This document shows, piece after piece, positions 50,076 to 59,169 of a stretch of DNA of 64,000 nucleotides; within the stretch, counting starts at the first letter, position 1; the number at the start of each line of letters is the position of its first letter. Under the pieces are notes generated by a model. It saw only the letters and a program-made list of their open reading frames with translations. It did no database searches and was not told the DNA's origin. Source of the stretch: Achromobacter sp. Root83 (GTDB taxonomy: Bacteria; Pseudomonadota; Gammaproteobacteria; Burkholderiales; Burkholderiaceae_B); assembly GCF_001428845.1 (NCBI RefSeq), contig NZ_LMIU01000022.1, positions 124,001 through 188,000 on the forward strand, given 5' to 3'. Made by a program: the position numbers and the translations under genes.

Positions 50076-51590
50076 CTATTGCTTGGGCGCGCTGGCCGCC
50101 AGCGCGTCGAACTGCTTGTCCAGTTCGGCCAGCGAATCGCGGATGTGCGCGCGGCGGTCCTTGATCCACTTGTCCTGCGAGGCGAGCTGTTCGCGCGCTT
50201 CCTTCAGCATGCGGTCCATTTCCTTGGGCTGGGGGCCGCCGCTGGTGGCGCGGTTCTTCACGATCGCCACGGGATCCAGCGTCGCGCGGAACTCGGCTTC
50301 GCTCATGGGCAGGTCGGTGCCGTACTTCGAGTCCTTCATCGTATCGGCGTAGATGCGGCGCGCCTGATCGTAAGGAAAGTCCAGCGGCTTGATGTTGTTG
50401 GACTTGGCGTACGACACGACTTCCGACGCGAAATGATGCCCCGCGCGGAACGGCAGCTTGTACTTGTGCATCAGCACGTCGGCCAGTTCCTGCGACGCGG
50501 TCCAGTCGCTGTTCAGTTCTTCCAGCGCGCGGTCGGGGCTGATGACCATGGCCTTCAGCACGCGGTCCCAGCGCTTGAGCGCGGAAATGCCGCTGTCGAC
50601 CATGGCCGAGTTCTGCTTCACGTCCTTGGGGTCGCTCATGCCCGGGGTGATGTTGTGGGTCTGCATGATCGGCCCCATGGCCAGCGTCACGGCGGTCGAC
50701 GCGTCGCTGCGCGTGTCGTTGAGCAGGCCGGGATTGCGCTTCTGCGGCATGGCGCTGGACACGTAGGTATTGCCGCCGCCCTCCTGCAGCAGGATCCACG
50801 GGCGCGACTGCGCGTACTGCGTCATCACGTCTTCGACGAAGTTGCCGGTGCGCAGTGCGATGCTGGTGACGATGGACGCCACTTCGACCGGCTGGTCCAT
50901 GGACGAGATCTGCGAAGCGTCGTAGGCGTTGTCCACCAGCGCGGCGAATCCAAGGTATTGCGCCATGCGCTTGCGGTCCAGCGGCCAGCTCGTGCCGTTC
51001 AGCACCGTGGTGCCCATGGGCGAGCGGTCGATGCGGACGTAGGCTTCGCGGATGCGCTGCGCGTCGCGCGCCAGGCCGGCGGCCTGCCCCAGCAGGTAGT
51101 GTCCATAGCTATTGGGCTGCGCCGCCACGCCGTTGGTGTAGTTCGGCACGATGGTGCCGGCATGCTTGGCCGCCAATTCCACCAGCGATGCCGACGTGAT
51201 GTTCAACTGGTCGGCCAGTTCAAGCAGCTTGTCGCGCAGGATCGCGCTGCGGTAGGTGGCGTGCATGTCCTGGCTGGAGCGGCCGGCATGCAGCAGGGTG
51301 ATGTCCTCGCCCGCCGCCTTGATCAGCAGGGGTTCGAAGGTGATGACGGTGGCCGGCCGCTTCGCGCCCGGCTGGTTGCCGTCATGGATGACCTTGGCCA
51401 CGCCCGCCGCCAGGCGCGGCGCCATGGCCTTGTCCAGCAAACCTTCGTCGGTGTTGATGACCGTCGTGGCCTTGTTCATTTCCCCGAGCCAGAAGAAGGG
51501 GTCGCGCGGCGGGGACTGCTGGGCGGCCGCGGGATTGGCGGCCAGCGATAGCACCAGGGCGGCGCCCAGGGCGGGAAGAAACTGTCTCAT
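50076..51590 (-). CDS. Exported argininosuccinate lyase-like protein
   Basis: This 504-aa protein carries a clear Sec signal peptide (MRQFLPALGAALVLSLAANPAAAQ) ahead of a fumarase/aspartase superfamily fold. The lyase signature is SSAMPQKRNPGLLNDT (GSSxMPxKxN type), with HAGRSSQDMHATY, which matches the ASL substrate loop (TGRSRNDQ region). Cytoplasmic ArgH has no signal peptide, so this is a divergent exported paralogue acting on an unknown periplasmic adduct or amidine-like substrate. It is a single gene on the minus strand, convergent with the LysR gene. Confidence 0.85.
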   Translation of the reverse strand: MRQFLPALGAALVLSLAANPAAAQQSPPRDPFFWLGEMNKATTVINTDEGLLDKAMAPRLAAGVAKVIHDGNQPGAKRPATVITFEPLLIKAAGEDITLLHAGRSSQDMHATYRSAILRDKLLELADQLNITSASLVELAAKHAGTIVPNYTNGVAAQPNSYGHYLLGQAAGLARDAQRIREAYVRIDRSPMGTTVLNGTSWPLDRKRMAQYLGFAALVDNAYDASQISSMDQPVEVASIVTSIALRTGNFVEDVMTQYAQSRPWILLQEGGGNTYVSSAMPQKRNPGLLNDTRSDASTAVTLAMGPIMQTHNITPGMSDPKDVKQNSAMVDSGISALKRWDRVLKAMVISPDRALEELNSDWTASQELADVLMHKYKLPFRAGHHFASEVVSYAKSNNIKPLDFPYDQARRIYADTMKDSKYGTDLPMSEAEFRATLDPVAIVKNRATSGGPQPKEMDRMLKEAREQLASQDKWIKDRRAHIRDSLAELDKQFDALAASAPKQ

Positions 51591-51683
51591 GGCGTTCTCG
51601 TTATAGGGGTGGCCGGACAGTGTATCCAAGGGTCACGCTCGACGGCATCCTGTATTTCACGGAGGCCGCAGGGTCCGGGAAGC

Positions 51684-51714
51684 AAAAAAAAGGCTGGCCC
51701 CGGAAGGCCAGCCT
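51684..51714 (-). terminator. Rho-independent terminator of the autotransporter gene
   Basis: AGGCTGGCC and GGCCAGCCT form a 9-bp stem with a 6-base loop (51691-51714), followed on the minus strand by seven T (plus-strand A-run 51684-51690). It lies 26 bp after the autotransporter stop. Confidence 0.85.
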
Positions 51715-51740
51715 CTGCGCGTGCGCCGGAACGGTTGCGC

Positions 51741-54170
51741 TTAGAAGCGCCAGCTCACGTTCACGGTGCCGGTGTTCTGGCGGTTGCCGTCGCCAAACTG
51801 GCCCGAGTAGGCCAGGCCCAGGGTGGCGTTCTTGCTCATCGCCAGGTCCACGCCCAGTTCCATGACCGCCGCGTCGCGCGCCAGCGGATTGCCCGCCACG
51901 GTGAAGGGCTGGCTGCCGTCGAACGACATCGTCGCTTCCGGATTGACGTCGCCGTAGGCGTGGCGCCATCCCAGCATGCCGCGCAGGCGGGCGGCGGTTT
52001 CCTTGACGTCGAACGTGGTCTGCGCGCGCAGGCCCAGCGTGGTCGTGCCCACGTGGTTGGTGCTGCTCTTGCCGCTGAGCGCCGCGTCGCCGCCCGATTC
52101 CGAGAAGCCGCGGGTGCGCAGGTCGCTGAAGTCCGCGCCGAAGAACGGTTCAAGCGTGACGCGCTCGGTCAGCGGAATCGCATAGCCCACATCGGTGAAG
52201 ATCTGGCCGGTGCTTGCGCTGTAATCGGCCTTCAGTTCCTGGCGCTCGCCCGCCGCGTTGATGTTGCGCTTGCTGTCGATGTCGTGCCACGTGTAGGCCA
52301 GGCCGGCGGTGAAGTTGATCTTGCCCGAGCCGGCCTCGAACGACTTGCCGCTATAGAGGATCGCGCTATAGCTGTTCACGTCGGATTTCGCGGAACGGTC
52401 GTCCACGGTGATGCTGCTGTCGGTGTAGCCAAACGCGCCGCCCAGGCGCCAGCCGTTGCCCACGCCGTGGTCCCCGCCGACGAAGATGCCGACGTCGCGT
52501 TCACGGGACTTGGCGACGTTGCTATTGCCGTCCATCGTGCGCCAGTTGCCGAAGACCTGCGCCCACATCGGCTGCGCGGCGGAGCGCGGCAGCATCGAGG
52601 CGTCGCCGCGGCCCACTTGCGCCGTGGGGGGGCCCGGGATGAAACCGGCATTCATGTTGGCGCGCAATTGCGCGGTGGGCAGGCTGGCGACGTTGTTGCT
52701 GACGTTCTGCATCGCGGACACGCTGCTGCCGAACGATTCGCCGGACAGGTCGGCGAACACGCCGGCCGGGGTGCCCTCGGGCAGGTTGAGCACACGCGAG
52801 TACAGCGAACTGGTGGCGGGCATCGTCTGCACCGCTTTCGCGACCGAACGCTGGTTGCCGGTAACGGCCAGGTCGGCGAACTCGATGGGACGGGTTGCGC
52901 CGCCGCCGGTGTTGCCGCCGGTGTTGCCGCCGGTATCGCCGCCGCCGTTGTCCACGGGCGGCGTGACGGGATCGACCGGAACCGTCTTCAGGTTGACGCT
53001 CAGCACCACGTCATTGCCCTGATAGGCCAGCTTCGGATCCAGATAGGCCAGATTGCTGGACAGGCTGTCGAACTTGCCGTTCAAGCCGCCGTCCGCGGTG
53101 ACGATCGTGTAGTTGGTCGCCGCGGCATAAGCGCCGCCCGCGCCCACGTGCAGCACCGAGCCCGCCAGGTTGGCGGCACCCATGGCGTGCACGGTGTCGC
53201 TCTTGCCGTCCGGCGTGGCATCAACGCGATAGGTCGAATCCGCGTTGAAGGTCAGGTCGCCGTTCACCGTGAGGGCGCCGACCGGCGTCTTGGCGGTGCC
53301 GGGCGAAAGGGTCGAACCCGCGAGCAGCGTCGTCGGGCCCACATCGCCCGAACCGGCCAGGGTGCCGCCGATCGACATCAGGCCCTTCACTTCCTGCTTG
53401 GACAGGGTCAGCGTCTTGCCCGCAGCAAGGTTCAACTGGTTGACGCTGATCTTGGCCTTCGGCGAAAAGTCGGCGTTGACATTCAGGATGCCGCTGCTGG
53501 CCGTGATGGCGCCCGTGATATCGCCGCCCTCGAAGTTCAGGGTGGACGCGCCAAGGCGGACATCGCCAGCAATCGTACCCGTGTTGGTGATGACCATCGG
53601 CACGGTCGCGCCCGCGACATCCAGCGCCACGTCGTCGATCTTGCGCTCGATGGTGCCGGTGTTCAGGATGCCGCCGATCACGGTGGCGTTATTCACCACG
53701 ATGCCCGCCTGGAGCACATTCGTGTTGACGATGCGCCCGCGAACCTCGCTGCCGCCGGAGACTTCGAGCCCCACGCCGGTACCGTAGCTGCCCGAAATCC
53801 GGCCGTCGTTCAAAATGTCGCCATAGACCACGGTGCCATTCAGGACCTGGACGGCGAACGTGCCGGTCAACTGGCTGCCGACCTGGTTCATGATCGAACC
53901 GTTCAGGGTCGACGCGTCCAGCTTGATGCCGGCGCCCGTGCTGGACGCATTCCACAAACTCCCATTGTTGATGATGTGGCCTGCACGCTGTGCATTGTTG
54001 ATCAGGCTGATGGAATCGTAGCCGCCGGTATTGATGAGATCGGCAACAACCACCGGGCCGCCATCTTGAATATACGGCCCGCCCGCGGCGAAGGCGGACG
54101 GCGCACCGAAAGGCGAAGCACTCAGGCTGAGCAGCAGGGCAAGACGAGTAAGCGGAAAGCGGCGAGACAT
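51741..54170 (-). CDS. Autotransporter (type Va) with short passenger
   Basis: This 809-aa protein has a signal peptide (MSRRFPLTRLALLLSLSASPFGAPSAFA), a passenger of about 420 residues with loosely repeated beta strands (NTGTIERK, NTGTIAGDVRL), a Gly/Pro linker (TPPVDNGGGDTGGNTGG) and a C-terminal beta-barrel of about 270 residues ending in F (VSWRF), as needed for BamA recognition. MWAQVFGNWRTMDGN marks the barrel start. The ATG at 54170 begins the signal peptide; the longer frame upstream is AT-rich promoter DNA. The passenger function (adhesin or other) is unknown. Confidence 0.92.
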   Translation of the reverse strand: MSRRFPLTRLALLLSLSASPFGAPSAFAAGGPYIQDGGPVVVADLINTGGYDSISLINNAQRAGHIINNGSLWNASSTGAGIKLDASTLNGSIMNQVGSQLTGTFAVQVLNGTVVYGDILNDGRISGSYGTGVGLEVSGGSEVRGRIVNTNVLQAGIVVNNATVIGGILNTGTIERKIDDVALDVAGATVPMVITNTGTIAGDVRLGASTLNFEGGDITGAITASSGILNVNADFSPKAKISVNQLNLAAGKTLTLSKQEVKGLMSIGGTLAGSGDVGPTTLLAGSTLSPGTAKTPVGALTVNGDLTFNADSTYRVDATPDGKSDTVHAMGAANLAGSVLHVGAGGAYAAATNYTIVTADGGLNGKFDSLSSNLAYLDPKLAYQGNDVVLSVNLKTVPVDPVTPPVDNGGGDTGGNTGGNTGGGATRPIEFADLAVTGNQRSVAKAVQTMPATSSLYSRVLNLPEGTPAGVFADLSGESFGSSVSAMQNVSNNVASLPTAQLRANMNAGFIPGPPTAQVGRGDASMLPRSAAQPMWAQVFGNWRTMDGNSNVAKSRERDVGIFVGGDHGVGNGWRLGGAFGYTDSSITVDDRSAKSDVNSYSAILYSGKSFEAGSGKINFTAGLAYTWHDIDSKRNINAAGERQELKADYSASTGQIFTDVGYAIPLTERVTLEPFFGADFSDLRTRGFSESGGDAALSGKSSTNHVGTTTLGLRAQTTFDVKETAARLRGMLGWRHAYGDVNPEATMSFDGSQPFTVAGNPLARDAAVMELGVDLAMSKNATLGLAYSGQFGDGNRQNTGTVNVSWRF

Positions 54171-54228
54171 TTTGTAGTGACCATGTAAATTTCGTTTCGG
54201 AAATGTACAGATCATTGCATCGCTATAC

Positions 54229-54248
54229 CTGAGCAAATCTGAGCAATT
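54229..54248. promoter_or_regulatory. Tandem 10-bp direct repeat upstream of the autotransporter
   Basis: CTGAGCAAAT is followed at once by CTGAGCAATT. Direct repeats with a 10-bp period are the binding pattern of OmpR/PhoB-type regulators, and such a regulator is encoded at 56595-57293. It lies about 60 bp upstream of the autotransporter start in an AT-rich promoter region (54171-54330). The rest of 54171-54476 holds no gene; three near-copies of GAGTCCGCT end it at the kinase stop. Confidence 0.45.
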
Positions 54249-54476
54249 TGTAAAGTGCGCTGTATATCCTGAATTTAGCGGCACAAAACGCGCTAAATAG
54301 CTAATTTTACGCGACGATAAAATCCGGCCCGTCAATCTGTGGCGATACAAATAGATGCTTTCAAGCAACAGCTGTCAGATGTCGACAGGCGACGCGCAGC
54401 AGGAAACCCTAATCGGATTCGGTCCACGGGCCGGCCGGCTTTCGCCCCAGCCCGGGAACGAGTCCGCTGAGTCCGC

Positions 54477-56516
54477 TCAGTCCGCGCGGTGCAACGGCAG
54501 GCTCAGGCAGAAGCACACGGGCTCCGCCCCGCCCGCGGTCTCCAGGATGACCGTCCCGCCCAGACGCTCGGCGATCGATTTGACCAGGTACAGACCCAGG
54601 CCGGCGCCCGGATGGCGCAGCGCATTCTGCCCCCGGTAGTACTTCTGGAACAGGCGCTCCTGCTCGGCCGGCGGGATGTGGCTGCCCGGGTTGGAGACCG
54701 CGATGCGCAGCACGCCCCCCTCCTGCTCAACCGCCACGGTCACCGTCCCGCCCTCGGCGCAATGCCGGTCCGCGTTGGCCAGCAGATTGCGCAATGCGAT
54801 GTGCAGCATGCTGGCGTCGCAGGCCAGGACATGCGCGCCAGGACCGTAGGCGCATTGGATGCGTCCGGGCGGGAACTCCCGGCGCAAGTCTTCCAGCAGC
54901 GCCGGGACGTCGCATCGGGTCATGCGCAGCGCGGCGCGCGGCTCGCGCATGCGGTCATCGGTCAGGTATTCGTCGACCAGGGCCAGCAGGCGCAGCGCGG
55001 CGTCGCGGATGTTGCCGCAGCGCGCCAGGCTTTTCTCAACCGGCGCGGCAAGATTGCGGCCCAGTTGCTGCGCCGACGTCGTGATGATGGCCAAGGGCGT
55101 GCGGAATTCGTGCGACACCATGGCCACGAACTCGCGCTGCTCCACGAACATCTGGCGCTCTTTGTCCAGCGAGGTGCGCAGCTCGCCCTCCAGCGCTACC
55201 CGGCGTTCGATTTCGCTCTGCATTTCGGCCGTGCGCAACACGACCTCCCGTTCGAGCCGGTGGCTGTGCTGGCGCGCCAGCTCCGCGGCCAGATTGGCCT
55301 GCTGCCGTTCCTTGAAGCGGCGCTGCCGCTCGTAGCGCCCCACGATGAACAGGCTCAGCAACAGCATATGCAGCATCGTGCCCAGCGTGGAGACGTACTC
55401 CGTGAAGGCGTTGACCGGGAAGACACCCAGGTTGCGCAGAAAGGCGATCAGCACGCTCACATAGAACACGCCGAAGGCCACCGCGAAAAAGCGCGCCGGC
55501 CGCCACCCGCGTTTCAGCAAGTAAACCGCCAGGGCCGAAAAACCGACGATCAGCAACAGGGCCAGCGCCTGGATAGGCTGCATGCCCCAGGCGTAATGCC
55601 CCGTCACGACCAGCGTCGCGCAGGCCACGGCGATGCCCCAGAACAGCGCATCCAGCCAGCGCACCGTGCGCGGATAAAGCGCGGCAAGGTTCAATTGGCG
55701 GCACGCGATGCGCAGCGCCACGGGCAGGCTGACGGCGATGCCGACGCCCAACAGGCGGTCGCTCCAGGCGACCGGCAGGCCCGTGAGCTGCTGCACCAGT
55801 CCCAGCGACAGCACTTCATTGAAGACGCAGTTGCCGATGTAGGCCAGGAACAGGCCGCTCATGGGCGCACGCGTGACCAGCCAGAAGGCGGCGTGCGCGC
55901 AAATCAGCAGCAGATAGAAACCGAAGTACAGGCCGAACAGCAGCCCCTCACGGCGCGACTGGTTGTCGAACGCCAGACGCTGCCAGACCTCCAGGCGCGC
56001 CGCCAGCGCATTCTTGCTTTCCAGCCGCACCAGGATGACGTAGTCGCCCGCGCTCGGCGGATTGAATTGAATGACCGGGCTGCGATAGTCCACCGGCCAT
56101 TCGGCGCGCGCCAGGTCCTCGCCGCTGCGTCCCAGCGGCGCCCATCCGCCGCCTCGGCTCACATAGGCGCGCACATCGTCCAGCAGTGCATTGCTCAGGC
56201 GCAGCATCCAGCCGCCCTGCGGAATCTGGTCCACCCGTACCGGCAAGCGCAGCCAGACCGTCGCCGGCGTGAAGCCCGCGCTCAGGTTGCCGGGCAGCGG
56301 CGTCCAGCCGGGCGCGTCCGCGGCGGTGGCGGCATCGAGCGAGCCATTCGGGTCGTCCAGGCGCTCAAGATGGCCCCCGGCGTCCTCCACGCCAACCTGC
56401 CCGTCCAGGCGCAGGGGCGCCGCGCGCGCCTCCGCGGCCAAGAACAACATGCCGGCCATCAACCACGCCAGCAGCGCGAGCCACGCGCGTGTCGTGGGGT
56501 AATATTTCCGCTTCAT
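54477..56516 (-). CDS. 7TMR-DISM sensor histidine kinase
   Basis: This inner-membrane kinase is about 679 aa. A signal segment (11-32) is followed by a periplasmic 7TMR-DISMED2-type domain (about 35-180), seven membrane helices (about 190-395), a coiled coil (400-460) and HisKA with His469 in VSHEFRTPLAI. The HATPase has the N-box ALRNLLANADRHC and G2 box GAGLGLYLVKS. It should phosphorylate the response regulator encoded divergently 78 bp away. The ATG at 56516 (MKRKYYPTTR) starts a normal signal; an ATG at 56537 (MRRVCDLM) is the alternative. The extracytoplasmic ligand may be a carbohydrate, as proposed for DISMED2 domains. Confidence 0.9.
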   Translation of the reverse strand: MKRKYYPTTRAWLALLAWLMAGMLFLAAEARAAPLRLDGQVGVEDAGGHLERLDDPNGSLDAATAADAPGWTPLPGNLSAGFTPATVWLRLPVRVDQIPQGGWMLRLSNALLDDVRAYVSRGGGWAPLGRSGEDLARAEWPVDYRSPVIQFNPPSAGDYVILVRLESKNALAARLEVWQRLAFDNQSRREGLLFGLYFGFYLLLICAHAAFWLVTRAPMSGLFLAYIGNCVFNEVLSLGLVQQLTGLPVAWSDRLLGVGIAVSLPVALRIACRQLNLAALYPRTVRWLDALFWGIAVACATLVVTGHYAWGMQPIQALALLLIVGFSALAVYLLKRGWRPARFFAVAFGVFYVSVLIAFLRNLGVFPVNAFTEYVSTLGTMLHMLLLSLFIVGRYERQRRFKERQQANLAAELARQHSHRLEREVVLRTAEMQSEIERRVALEGELRTSLDKERQMFVEQREFVAMVSHEFRTPLAIITTSAQQLGRNLAAPVEKSLARCGNIRDAALRLLALVDEYLTDDRMREPRAALRMTRCDVPALLEDLRREFPPGRIQCAYGPGAHVLACDASMLHIALRNLLANADRHCAEGGTVTVAVEQEGGVLRIAVSNPGSHIPPAEQERLFQKYYRGQNALRHPGAGLGLYLVKSIAERLGGTVILETAGGAEPVCFCLSLPLHRAD

Positions 56517-56594
56517 CAAGTCGCAAACCCTACGCATTTCCGTGCAACCAGGCAGATTACACCAGCCCGCCGGCGGCATTTTCACAGGCAACGC

Positions 56595-57293
56595 ATGCCT
56601 GATGTGATCCTGCTGGAAGACGAACCCGTGCTGCGCCAGGAACTTGGCGAATTTCTGGAAGAACTGGGCTACGCGCCACTATGCGTATCCAGCCTGAAGG
56701 AATTCGACCAATGCTTCGACGCCGGCCGCCATCGGCTTGCCGTCATCGACATCGGCTTGCCCGACGGCTGCGGCCTGGACCTGATCCAGCGCCTGCGCCA
56801 GGAGGGCCAGCAGGTCGGCATCGTCGTGTTCAGCGCGCGCCACACCGGCCCGGACAAGATCGCGGGCCTGGGAATGGGCGCCGATCATTATCTGGGCAAG
56901 GGCTGCGACCTTGACGAGCTGGCCGCCACGCTGGCGGCGCTGGCCCGGCGCCTCGGCCTGCAACGGCCTGGCGAAGAACAGCCGCCCGCCGAATGGCTGC
57001 TGGACGTGGGCCCGCGGCGGCTGCGCATACCCAACGCGCCGGCCGTTCCGCTGTCGCAGCAGGACCTGACGGTGCTGCGCTGCCTGATGAACCGGCCAGG
57101 CGAAAACATCAGCCGCCGCGAGATCATCGAATCCCTGGGCGCCGATTTCCTGGAATACGACCAGCGCCGCCTGGATACGCAAATGCGCCGCTTGCGCCGC
57201 CGCGTCGAAGCCGTCAGCGGCCAGACGCTGCCGGTCAAGACACTGCGCAACAGCGGCTTCTGCTTCTACCTGCCGGCGCAAGTCCAGGCCTGA
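56595..57293 (+). CDS. OmpR/PhoB-family response regulator
   Basis: This 232-aa protein has a receiver domain with acidic pocket EDE (8-10), phospho-acceptor Asp52 in IDIGLPDGCG, Ser80 and Lys102. The usual K-P is changed to K-G (YLGKGCD), which may alter dynamics. The C-terminal Trans_reg_C winged helix has RRLDTQMRRLRRRVEAVSG. It pairs with the divergent 7TMR-DISM kinase. The 10-bp direct repeats upstream of the neighbouring autotransporter are a likely target (inference). Confidence 0.92.
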   Translation: MPDVILLEDEPVLRQELGEFLEELGYAPLCVSSLKEFDQCFDAGRHRLAVIDIGLPDGCGLDLIQRLRQEGQQVGIVVFSARHTGPDKIAGLGMGADHYLGKGCDLDELAATLAALARRLGLQRPGEEQPPAEWLLDVGPRRLRIPNAPAVPLSQQDLTVLRCLMNRPGENISRREIIESLGADFLEYDQRRLDTQMRRLRRRVEAVSGQTLPVKTLRNSGFCFYLPAQVQA

Positions 57294-57319
57294 GGCGCGC
57301 GCGTGATGTGCCGGGGCTG

Positions 57320-58399
57320 CTACAGCGGCGCCGGATCGCCCCTTAGCCGGATTTCGGCCACTGTCGTGGCGCCGCGCTGATCCAGCGAAAATTCATAGCG
57401 GCCGGCGTAGCGCAGGGCCAGGCGGCGGCAGAGATTGCCCAGGCCGCCCGCGCTCTGGACCAGATCGAAGGGCGCCTGCAACTGGCCCGGGTTGTCGACC
57501 GCGATGATCAGCACATCGTCCTGAAGGCGGGTGCGGATGTGGATCACGAACCGGTCGCGCTCTGAACGCATGCCGTGCTTGATCGCATTCTCCGCCAGCC
57601 CCTGCAGGGTCATGTGGGGTATGTTGATCTGCAGCGTGGCCGGGTCGATCTGGCACCGGCATTCGAGCTGCCTGTCAAAACGCAGCGCCTGTATGCGTAT
57701 GTAGGCCTGGGCCGCCTCGATGTCCTCTTCCAGCCGGCACAGGCCGCGCCCGCGCCTGTCCAGCGAATAGCGCAGATAGTCGGCCAGTCGGCGCGTCATC
57801 TCTTCGGCAACCTTGGGGCGATCGGCGATTTCCGCCACGATGGTGTTGAGCGAATTGAACAGGAAGTGGGGCTCGATCTGTAGCTGCAGATGTTCCAGTT
57901 CCAGTTTCAGTGACCGGGTCTCGGCCTTCATCTTGGACATGCGTTCGGTGCGCGCTGCCAGTTCGGCCGACACGCCGAAGTAGATCAGCGTCCAGATGGA
58001 CAGTATTCCCATGTAGTAGATGAAGGCCAGCCGGTATTGGTTTCCCGGTATCACCCGGATCATCCCCGGCAGGAACAGTTGATTGATGGCATAGGCAATC
58101 GAGGCCAGCAACGCCGACGCGGCCACGCACAGCAGCACCGCGCAGGCCAGCACCAGCAACGGCGAATCGGCCTTGGCCGGCCGGCGTCCGTGCAGCACGG
58201 CGGCCGCGCTGGTCATGACGAACGCCAGCGGCTCCAGCGCCAGCGTGAGCCAGAACGCCGCGACGGCATTGCCGAACACGGCCAGGCGGATGAAGTAGCC
58301 GATGACAGCAAGAAAAACCCACCCCACGACCTGGGCGCGCCAGAATCCCGGGGAAGATTCCCCCTGGCTGAGTCCCTGGCCGATCGAAGTCAATATCAT
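57320..58399 (-). CDS. LytS/AlgZ-type sensor histidine kinase
   Basis: This 359-aa kinase has about four membrane helices (25-140), a short coiled coil (150-175), then the His_kinase domain with PHFLFNSLNTI (phospho-His178) and a HATPase (LQGLAENAIKHGM, GGLGNLCRRL). This histidine kinase class always works with LytTR response regulators. It is divergent from such a regulator, with 42 bp between starts. The membrane part has no large sensor domain, so it may sense through its helices. Confidence 0.92.
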   Translation of the reverse strand: MILTSIGQGLSQGESSPGFWRAQVVGWVFLAVIGYFIRLAVFGNAVAAFWLTLALEPLAFVMTSAAAVLHGRRPAKADSPLLVLACAVLLCVAASALLASIAYAINQLFLPGMIRVIPGNQYRLAFIYYMGILSIWTLIYFGVSAELAARTERMSKMKAETRSLKLELEHLQLQIEPHFLFNSLNTIVAEIADRPKVAEEMTRRLADYLRYSLDRRGRGLCRLEEDIEAAQAYIRIQALRFDRQLECRCQIDPATLQINIPHMTLQGLAENAIKHGMRSERDRFVIHIRTRLQDDVLIIAVDNPGQLQAPFDLVQSAGGLGNLCRRLALRYAGRYEFSLDQRGATTVAEIRLRGDPAPL

Positions 58400-58441
58400 G
58401 GAAAGAATATACTCGCCACATCCCTGGCGCCTGAGAGAACC

Positions 58442-59128
58442 ATGCTACGCGTGCTGATCATCGACGACGAGGCGCCGGCGCGGCGCTACCTGCGCCGCCT
58501 GCTTGAAGCCGCGCCCGCGGTCCAGGTCGAGGGCGAGGCCGCCACGGTCGAGCAGGCCAGACGCTTGATGCGGGACCATCAGCCCGATGCCATTTTCCTG
58601 GATATCGAACTGGCCTCCGGCACGGGCTTCGATCTTCTGGACGGCCAGGAATCCGCGGCCTCCGTTGTCTTCGTTACCGCGCATACCGACTATGCCGCCC
58701 GTGCCTTCGACGTCGAAGCGGTCGACTATCTGCTCAAGCCGGTCTGCCCCGACAGGCTCACGCAGACGCTGGCGCGGCTGCGCCCCCGCGCGGCCGGCCA
58801 CCTGTCCATGCGAACCAAGGCCGGCACCCGGCTGATCAAGGTTCAGGAACTGACCGTCATGCAAGCCCAGGGCGACTATGTGCGCCTGAGCAGCGCCGCC
58901 AATGCGAACGAGCTGATGCACATCACGCTCAAGCGGCTGGCGGCGCAGCTTCCCTTCCCGCCCTTCTGCGCCTTGTCGCGCTCGGTCATCATCAATCTGG
59001 AGCATGTCTCCCATTTGTCGCAACTCGCCGGCGCGCAGACCGAAGTGACGTTCAACAACGGAGTCGCGCCCATCGTCCTGGGCCGCGTCGCGTCGCTGCG
59101 CCTGCGGCGCGCGGTGGCGCAGGCATAA
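58442..59128 (+). CDS. LytTR-family response regulator
   Basis: This 228-aa protein has a receiver domain with DDE (8-10), Asp54 in IFLDIELASG, Thr79 and Lys99 in LLKPVC, and a C-terminal LytTR DNA-binding domain (LIKVQELTVMQAQGDYVRL, then FCALSRSVIINLEHV). LytTR proteins bind direct repeats upstream of cell-surface and virulence genes. Its stop is 41 bp from the stop of the giant autotransporter (convergent). AGAGAACC precedes the ATG. Confidence 0.93.
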   Translation: MLRVLIIDDEAPARRYLRRLLEAAPAVQVEGEAATVEQARRLMRDHQPDAIFLDIELASGTGFDLLDGQESAASVVFVTAHTDYAARAFDVEAVDYLLKPVCPDRLTQTLARLRPRAAGHLSMRTKAGTRLIKVQELTVMQAQGDYVRLSSAANANELMHITLKRLAAQLPFPPFCALSRSVIINLEHVSHLSQLAGAQTEVTFNNGVAPIVLGRVASLRLRRAVAQA

Positions 59129-59169
59129 AGCCCGCGCCGCCGCCTTGGCCAGACACGCCTCGCGCGCGC

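Noticed and set aside
54489..57293. 934-codon plus-strand frame covering the histidine kinase and the OmpR-type regulator
   Set aside because: Only its last 232 codons are real (the regulator from 56595); the rest is antisense to the kinase.
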